Of a stretch of 64,000 nucleotides of DNA, positions 58,830 through 64,000 are shown piece after piece. This DNA is from Planctomycetota bacterium (GTDB taxonomy: Bacteria > Planctomycetota > UBA1135 > GCA-002686595), in the NCBI GenBank assembly GCA_029259635.1, contig JAJDEU010000032.1, forward strand, positions 1 through 64,000. Reading direction: 5' to 3'. Position numbers and translations under genes: made by a program. Position 1 is the stretch's first letter. Each line of letters begins with the position of its first letter. The notes beneath the pieces were generated by a model. The model had not been told where the DNA came from. It saw only the letters and a program-made list of their open reading frames with translations, and did no database searches.

Positions 58830-60287
58830 ATGCCAACGACCAAGTGGAGCCGGGAGGAGATGTTTGCACGCTTCTTGGCGAGAGATGCGAACAGCAACGG
58901 ACGCTTTTTGGTCGGCGTAAAGACGACGGGGATTTTTTGCCTTCCGTCCTGTCCGGCACGCAAGCCGAAGCCGGAGAACACTCTGTTCTTCGAGCGCGAG
59001 CAAGAAGCGCTCGATGCGGGGTTGCGAGCTTGCAAGCGCTGCCGACCCGATCACTTCTACCGCAAGTTCGATCCGGACCTCGAGGCACTCGAGAGTTTGG
59101 TTCGCGCCATTCGTAAAGACCCCAGTGCGTTCCCGAACGTCTCCGCGTTGGTCGAAGCCAGCGGCATCGGCAAGACGAAGCTGAGCGCGGCTTTTCGAGA
59201 GCACTTTCACGAGTCACCGGCCAGCGTCTTGGCGCGCGCTCGCGTCGATGCGGTGGCCCTGCGCATCGCGACGGAAAACGGCAAGCCGCTCGAGCTGGCC
59301 TTCGAGCTCGGCTTTGAGAGCTCATCGAGCTTTCACGACAACTTCGCGAAACAACTCGCGGTCCGTCCCGGCGACTACCGCAAGCTGACCCGCGGAAAGG
59401 CGTTCCGAATAAAGCTCCCCGCGAACTTCAACCGCGCGCGCACGCTCAAGCTGCTCGGGCGAGACGGCGGGAGCGTCAACGAACAACTCGAGAGTGGGCG
59501 GTTCTCCAAGGCGGTGCGACTCGACGGCGCGAGCGCGTTGCTCCGTATCGATGCGAGCGGATCGGCACTCACCTGTGAGGTCGACTCCGCGCGCGCGATC
59601 TCGCCGCTCGGAATGGCAGAAGCCCACCGCATCGCGTTGCGCATGTTCGGGCTGATCTCCGATCCCGAACCGCTCGAGCGGTTGGTGCGGCGCGGAAAGG
59701 GATTGTCCCGCCTGACGAAAGGCCGCGAGGGCTTGCGGGTTCTCCTCACCGCGGATGTCTTCGAATCGCTCATCTGGTCGATCATCGGACAACAGGTGAA
59801 CCTGCCCTTCGCGATGGCCATGCGAGCGCGCTTGATCGAGTTGACGGCGCCGCGGCGCGCACCGACTGCGCTCGCCGGACTCATCCCTCACCCGACCGCC
59901 GCGGCCATCGCCAAGCTCGACTACGACGACCTCCGGCCACTCCAATTCTCACGCCGCAAAGCCGAGTACGTGATCGACACCTCGCGCGCGGTCGCAAGTG
60001 GCGAGCTGGATCTCGACGAGTTGGCGGTCAGCTCGGCTACCGAGGTCTCCAAGGCTCTCCTCAACCTGCGCGGGATCGGCCCCTGGTCCGCGAACTACGT
60101 GATGATGCGGGGGATCGGCTTTGCGGACAGCCTGCCCGTCGGAGATTCCGGCTTGATGGCCTCGCTCAAGAGCTTCTTCGACCTGAAAGAGCGCCCGAAT
60201 CCGGAAGAAACCGAACAACTTATGAAACCGTTTCGCCCCTACCGCAGTCTCGCTTGTCTGCACCTGTGGCAAAGACTGAATGACTGA
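58830..60287 (+). CDS. Ada-AlkA fusion: methyl-DNA sensor with 3-methyladenine glycosylase
   Basis: This 485-residue protein has an N-terminal Ada zinc/methyl-phosphotriester domain with Cys 37, 41, 68 and 71 in GIFCLPSCPAR and RACKRCRP, then an AraC-type HTH (about 85-190), then an AlkA N-terminal beta domain and an HhH glycosylase domain (about 300-480). The latter has GIGPWSANYVMMR and the catalytic Asp region DSLPVGDSGL. It probably repairs alkylated bases and activates its own operon when the sensor Cys is methylated. It overlaps the ogt gene by 8 bp. Confidence 0.94.
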   Translation: MPTTKWSREEMFARFLARDANSNGRFLVGVKTTGIFCLPSCPARKPKPENTLFFEREQEALDAGLRACKRCRPDHFYRKFDPDLEALESLVRAIRKDPSAFPNVSALVEASGIGKTKLSAAFREHFHESPASVLARARVDAVALRIATENGKPLELAFELGFESSSSFHDNFAKQLAVRPGDYRKLTRGKAFRIKLPANFNRARTLKLLGRDGGSVNEQLESGRFSKAVRLDGASALLRIDASGSALTCEVDSARAISPLGMAEAHRIALRMFGLISDPEPLERLVRRGKGLSRLTKGREGLRVLLTADVFESLIWSIIGQQVNLPFAMAMRARLIELTAPRRAPTALAGLIPHPTAAAIAKLDYDDLRPLQFSRRKAEYVIDTSRAVASGELDLDELAVSSATEVSKALLNLRGIGPWSANYVMMRGIGFADSLPVGDSGLMASLKSFFDLKERPNPEETEQLMKPFRPYRSLACLHLWQRLND

Positions 60288-60807
60288 AATGACGACACAA
60301 CCGACACTCTCAACGACTCTCTTCCCCAGCCCGATCGGCGAACTCTTCGTCGCTGTAAGTGAAGAGCGCGCACTCGTGCGGCTTCAGTTCACGCGGGATA
60401 TCACCCAAGCGGAGATCGAGGAAGAGCTTCGAAAGAAAGGCTTCGAAGTGAGGCGCGTGAAAGCGCACTGCGCCGAAGTCATCCGCCAAGTGAAGGAATA
60501 CTTCCGCGGAAAACGGCGCGAGTTTGACCTGGAGCTCTCTCCAGAGGGAACGCCGTTTCAGAAGAAGGTCTGGAAAGTGCTCGCTCGAATTCCGTACGGC
60601 GAGACCTGGAGCTATGCGCAACTCGCGCGCGCGGTGAAATCCCCTCGGGCAGTGCGAGCCGTTGGACGCTGTAACGCGCTCAATCCCATCGTGTTGATCT
60701 TGCCCTGCCACCGCGTGATCGGTTCGGATGGAAGTCTGACCGGCTACGGAGGCGGGTTGGAAGCCAAACAGCTCCTGCTCGGGATCGAATCCTGCGCGGC
60801 AGTCTGA
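60280..60807 (+). CDS. ogt: Methylated-DNA-protein-cysteine methyltransferase
   Basis: This 175-residue protein has the active site PCHRV (about 145) with the preceding RAVGRCNALNPI and the DNA-binding helix YGETWSYAQLARAVKSPRAVR. It takes O6-methyl groups from guanine onto its Cys and is used once. It overlaps the Ada-AlkA gene by 8 bp, a clear operon. Confidence 0.95.
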   Translation: MTEMTTQPTLSTTLFPSPIGELFVAVSEERALVRLQFTRDITQAEIEEELRKKGFEVRRVKAHCAEVIRQVKEYFRGKRREFDLELSPEGTPFQKKVWKVLARIPYGETWSYAQLARAVKSPRAVRAVGRCNALNPIVLILPCHRVIGSDGSLTGYGGGLEAKQLLLGIESCAAV

Positions 60808-60840
60808 CGCTCGCGTACTTCGGCGGATAAGCTGTGCCGC

Positions 60841-62208
60841 ATGTCCCCCGAATCCGAACTGCTTCGCGATCTCTTATCGGCCACCGACCGCGATCATATC
60901 CCCGGTGCCGCGCCGATCGTCTCCTACCGCGAAGATGAGGATGAGGACTTCGCCAAGGATCTGCGCGAGTACACGGCTAGCAGGATCGAGCTCTCCCGCC
61001 GCGGAGCCTGGCACGGGCGGCTCGCGGAGTTGATTCCCGGGAGTCTGCCAAAGCCAGAGGCTGAGCCCGATTTAAAGGCGCGCTGGCGATCGTCAAAACC
61101 CTTCATTCTGCGCGGGGTCCTCAGCGATCGCTTCCGTCGAATCGCGGATGACACTGAACTCGCGGTGTTGCAGTTCAGTCAACTGAAACGGCCGAATGAG
61201 CTGCGCGTCTGGATTACCGACCGACTGGCATCGACGAAACCGGGACCCGCTCGGTTCAGCGTGTTGCCCCAGGGCTCCGGCCCGAACGTCGTCGATCGCC
61301 AGCGCGATATCGCCCGAGTCGGCATTCGCGCGGAGACGCGCGCGAAGGACGGCACGAAGGAGGTCTACGACGACCTGTGGATCAAGGTCGGGAAACTCTC
61401 GAACAACACGCTCGACGGGTCCATCCGCGTGCGCTTCTCCTTCGGCAATGAGATCGCGGACGACGCGAACCCCGATCCGATTCGCACGCGCTTGGTCTCC
61501 GAGCTCGCGGCGCGCTGTGTGCCGGCAGCCGCGCGAATTCGCGACTCGACCGAGTTGATGTCCGTCGTGAACGAGCTGGCCGAGCGCCCGCTCTTCACCA
61601 CGCAACAAATCGCCTATTGGAATGCTCCGGAAGGCGGCGCGCTCTTTCATCACGACTCCTTCGGCGGACCCGCCGCCGAGTCGGACGCCACCAACCAGCT
61701 GGGCGTTGTCTTCGCGCAAGTTGGAGGGCGGACGGCGTGGCTTGCGCTCTCGATCGAAGACCTGGCAACGCGCGTGCGCGAATTCACCGGTCACTTGTCG
61801 GATGGGCAGCTGCCGTGGGTTCGAGCGGAGGTCTTTCCGGAACCCGACGCCTTTCAAGCCGCGCTGGATCTTGTCGACGATCGACCAGCTCTCTTGCGCG
61901 AGCTCGCCATGCCGGGCTGTGGCCGGCTGGCTCAACTCGTCAACCGCGGGCCGGAGTTCACGTCTTTCCTAGCCGACTGCGGTCACGCCAGTGTGTTGCG
62001 CCCGGGCGATGCCATCGTCCTTCCCAACCACAGCCTTCAGAATACAGCGATGCACTCGGTGTTCTGTGCCTCACCGGATGTGACCTTCGGCGTCTCCTGC
62101 GCTCTGCGCGCGCTGCCTGGAATCAAGCCGCTCTCCCGCGAAGTCGTCAAACGCGGCAAAGGGATTCAAAAGCGAGGGCATCGTCCGAAGCGGCGCAAAA
62201 AGGGATGA
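60841..62208 (+). CDS. JmjC/cupin-like protein in an alkylation-repair operon
   Basis: This 455-residue protein has no name I can give. The second half has a likely Fe(II)/2-oxoglutarate double-stranded beta-helix: HHD (His 269, Asp 271) followed by VVFAQVGGRTAWLAL, and LRPGDAIVLPNHSLQNTAMHSVF with a distal His (about 404). This is the JmjC-like H-x-D...H arrangement. It ends in a very basic tail (KRGKGIQKRGHRPKRRKKG), which could bind nucleic acid. It lies 33 bp after ogt, with the same direction, so it is probably co-transcribed with alkylation-repair genes. Activity as an oxygenase is inference. Confidence 0.65.
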   Translation: MSPESELLRDLLSATDRDHIPGAAPIVSYREDEDEDFAKDLREYTASRIELSRRGAWHGRLAELIPGSLPKPEAEPDLKARWRSSKPFILRGVLSDRFRRIADDTELAVLQFSQLKRPNELRVWITDRLASTKPGPARFSVLPQGSGPNVVDRQRDIARVGIRAETRAKDGTKEVYDDLWIKVGKLSNNTLDGSIRVRFSFGNEIADDANPDPIRTRLVSELAARCVPAAARIRDSTELMSVVNELAERPLFTTQQIAYWNAPEGGALFHHDSFGGPAAESDATNQLGVVFAQVGGRTAWLALSIEDLATRVREFTGHLSDGQLPWVRAEVFPEPDAFQAALDLVDDRPALLRELAMPGCGRLAQLVNRGPEFTSFLADCGHASVLRPGDAIVLPNHSLQNTAMHSVFCASPDVTFGVSCALRALPGIKPLSREVVKRGKGIQKRGHRPKRRKKG

Positions 62209-62215
62209 GGGCTTT

Positions 62216-63586
62216 TTGTTGAGTCGCGTGTTCGAACCGCAGTGCTCGAGCTGGGCGGCGCTCGGCCTGGTCGCGTTTGCATTGGTGAGCTGCGCGGAAA
62301 ACCTCGCAGAAGTCGCGAGCACCGACTCCCCCAACGTGCTCGTGATCGTTCTCGACGATGTCGGCGTCGATCGAATCGGAGCCTATAACGCTGACTCGAA
62401 GCTCACGCCGAACATCGACGGGCTCGCAGCTCGCGGTGTAATCTTTAGCCGCGCGTGGGCGACGCCACTCTGCACGCCGACGCGAGCGGCGATTCAGACG
62501 GGGCGCTATGGCTTTCGCACGGGGATCGGCACTGTGGGCGTCAGTGGACTGCCGACGGAAGAGGTCACTTTGGCAGAGCTACTCGACGCCGGAACGGCCG
62601 GGCGCTACGCCACTGCGGCGATCGGCAAGTGGCACATGGGCGGGAACTTGAGCGGCGGCGCGAAGGCGGCGAACGTTGCGGGCTACGATCACTTTGCCGG
62701 GACCCTCGGAAACCTGACCGACTATTTCGAGTTCAAGAAAGTCGTCGACGGCCGGACAGAGACGGTCAAGAGCTATGCGACGAGCGACCAAACCACCGAC
62801 GCCCTGAATTGGATCCGGCAAGCTCCCGAGCCGTGGTTCTGTTATCTCGCGTTCAACGCCGTTCATCGCCCGCTCCACAACCCACCGCCGCGACTGACTC
62901 CTTTGAGCGCTCGCGCGGGCCAGAATCGCGATCCGGGAATTGCGGCATTTGAGTCCATGATCGAAGCGCTCGACACGGAGGTCGGTCGCCTACTCGATGG
63001 ACTTGGAGCCGAGCGGACCGCGAACACGAACATCATCCTGCTCTCCGACAACGGAACTCATCGCGAACAGACGGTCGAGGCCGGCAAAGCGGCTGCGGGC
63101 AAAGGCAGTGTGCATGAGAGCGGAATCTTGGTGCCCTTCATGATCGCTGGCCCCGGCGTTCGCGAACCGGGCCGCTCGCAAGACGCCCTGATCGGAGTCA
63201 CCGACATCTTCGCGACGGTCGCGGATTGGGCGGGTGTCGATCTAGAGCAGGCGGGATTGCAGCTCGCCGGCCCGCTCGATTCTGTCAGCCTGCTGCCCTA
63301 CCTGAGCGAACCCGATTCAGCGCCGCTGCGCGAGTCGATCTTCTCCGAGTGCTTTCGACCGAACGGCCCCGGACCCTATTCGCTCGTGCGTCGAGCCGTT
63401 CGGGAGGATCGCTATAAGCTCGTTCACCTCGAGCGCGAAGGACAGGCTCCGAAAGAGCATCTCTACGACATGCTGAGCGACCCGAAGGAGGAGCGCGATC
63501 TGCTGCGATTCGAGCCGGAGGCACCGGAAACGCAAGCCGCACATGACCGATTGAGCGCGCGGCTCCGGGAACTGCTCGAGCCCTAA
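62216..63586 (+). CDS. Sulfatase with formylglycine motif (lipoprotein)
   Basis: This 456-residue protein has a lipoprotein-like signal (LGLVAFALVSCAE) with TTG start. Arylsulfatase motifs are VLVIVLDDVGVDRIGAYN (metal Asp pair) and LCTPTRAAIQTGRYGFRTG, the CxPxR signature whose Cys is turned into formylglycine, then GKWHMGG and LLSDNGTHRE. It hydrolyses a sulfate ester, probably of a polysaccharide. A formylglycine-generating enzyme is not in the window. Confidence 0.93.
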   Translation: MLSRVFEPQCSSWAALGLVAFALVSCAENLAEVASTDSPNVLVIVLDDVGVDRIGAYNADSKLTPNIDGLAARGVIFSRAWATPLCTPTRAAIQTGRYGFRTGIGTVGVSGLPTEEVTLAELLDAGTAGRYATAAIGKWHMGGNLSGGAKAANVAGYDHFAGTLGNLTDYFEFKKVVDGRTETVKSYATSDQTTDALNWIRQAPEPWFCYLAFNAVHRPLHNPPPRLTPLSARAGQNRDPGIAAFESMIEALDTEVGRLLDGLGAERTANTNIILLSDNGTHREQTVEAGKAAAGKGSVHESGILVPFMIAGPGVREPGRSQDALIGVTDIFATVADWAGVDLEQAGLQLAGPLDSVSLLPYLSEPDSAPLRESIFSECFRPNGPGPYSLVRRAVREDRYKLVHLEREGQAPKEHLYDMLSDPKEERDLLRFEPEAPETQAAHDRLSARLRELLEP

Positions 63587-63657
63587 GCTCTCAGCGACGG
63601 GACACCGAGCGCTCGGCCGAAGCCGACGGGAGCAAAATGGGCTAGAGTGCGCGAGTG

Positions 63658-64000
63658 ATGTCCGAGTCCGAAATCAACCATCGCATCGATAGGCTTCACG
63701 GCGGGCAGTTTCGAACGACGCGCTGGAGCGTGGTGCAGGCGGCGGGGCGAAATGACTCGCCTTCCGCAGCCGAAGCGCTCTCCGTCTTGTGCGAGTCCTA
63801 TTGGTATCCGCTCTACAGCTATCTTCGGCGCCGTGGAACGAAGGCGGAGGAGGCGGCGGACTTGACGCAGGGCTTCTTTGCGCGACTTCTCGACAAGCAT
63901 GATCTGGCGGACGCCGATCGGGAGAAGGGACGCTTTCGCGCCTTTCTGTTGACCGCGCTCAAGCACTACGTCTCGAACGAGGCGGATCGCGAGCGAGCGG
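63658..64000 (+). CDS. ECF-type sigma factor, planctomycete kind (partial at window end)
   Basis: The first 114 residues are visible, with no stop before the edge: MSESEINHRIDRLHGGQFRTTRWSVVQAAG, then a sigma-70 region 2 (ALSVLCESYWYPLYSYLRRRGTKAEEAADLTQGFFARLLDKHDLADADREKGRFRAFLLTALKHYVSNEADRER). The TTRWSVV opening and the DLTQGFFARLL motif are characteristic of a sigma-factor family expanded in Planctomycetes. Region 4 lies outside. Confidence 0.88.
   Translation, partial: MSESEINHRIDRLHGGQFRTTRWSVVQAAGRNDSPSAAEALSVLCESYWYPLYSYLRRRGTKAEEAADLTQGFFARLLDKHDLADADREKGRFRAFLLTALKHYVSNEADRERA

Noticed and set aside
1..64000. tRNA, rRNA or CRISPR array
   Set aside because: No tRNA cloverleaf end (TTCGA loop with CCA arms), rRNA signature or spaced direct repeats were recognised on reading; a tRNAscan run would settle it.

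Overview
The window looks like chromosomal DNA from a GC-rich bacterium, most probably a member of Planctomycetota. The basis is the family mix: a truncated sigma factor of the TTRWSVV type, several sulfatase/alkaline-phosphatase-fold enzymes, an ASPIC/FG-GAP secreted protein, a multiheme cytochrome fused to TPRs, a large TPR-peptidase-thioredoxin protein, a topoisomerase I with a Lys/Ala tail, and frequent TTG/GTG starts. No rRNA, tRNA or CRISPR was seen. The assignment is inference; there is no phylogenetic marker tree behind it.

1-2.6 kb: a copy of an inverted-repeat element (family B), a Fic protein, a copy of a second inverted-repeat element (family A) and a HAD phosphatase. 2.6-9.4 kb: about 15 very small genes, all on the minus strand and lower in GC than the surroundings (zinc ribbons, EthD, SnoaL/DUF4440, DUF4177, DUF5063, small membrane proteins). 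Several spacers hold imperfect inverted repeats resembling integron attC sites; 8438-8503 is the clearest (GCCTAAC...GTTAGAC). I read this as an integron cassette array without an integrase in view. 9.4-12.6 kb: ordinary high-GC genes (alkaline-phosphatase-fold enzyme, VOC protein). 12.8-16.5 kb: a second cassette array that includes a serine beta-lactamase-fold enzyme. It is bracketed by an intact GNAT gene (16.6 kb) and a decayed copy of that gene's 3' end (12.66-12.82 kb).

16.6-35.7 kb: backbone genes. These are GNAT, zinc-ribbon membrane protein, SRPBCC, lipoprotein, SAP-domain protein, a MarR regulator with two palindromic operators, GNAT, topA, an octaheme cytochrome/TPR protein, a MATE exporter, a molybdopterin oxidoreductase, an FG-GAP protein, a DUF4388 protein, a sulfatase-fold protein and a TPR protein. 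35.7-39.7 kb: second copy of family B, a DeaD-type RNA helicase, second copy of family A immediately after the helicase stop codon, then a flagellin with its own terminator.

39.9-58.7 kb: mostly exported or envelope proteins (TPR metallopeptidase, glutaredoxin, acyltransferase, cytochrome/copper-oxygenase-like lipoprotein, M1, M20 and M16 peptidases, TPR/ASPIC/SGNH operon, CDGSH protein). 58.8-62.2 kb: a likely alkylation-damage operon of Ada-AlkA fusion, Ogt methyltransferase and a JmjC/cupin-like protein, followed by a formylglycine sulfatase and the start of an ECF-type sigma factor that runs off the window.

The most interesting content is the pair of cassette arrays with degenerate attC sites, and the two inverted-repeat families that occur as B/A pairs around single genes at two distant loci.
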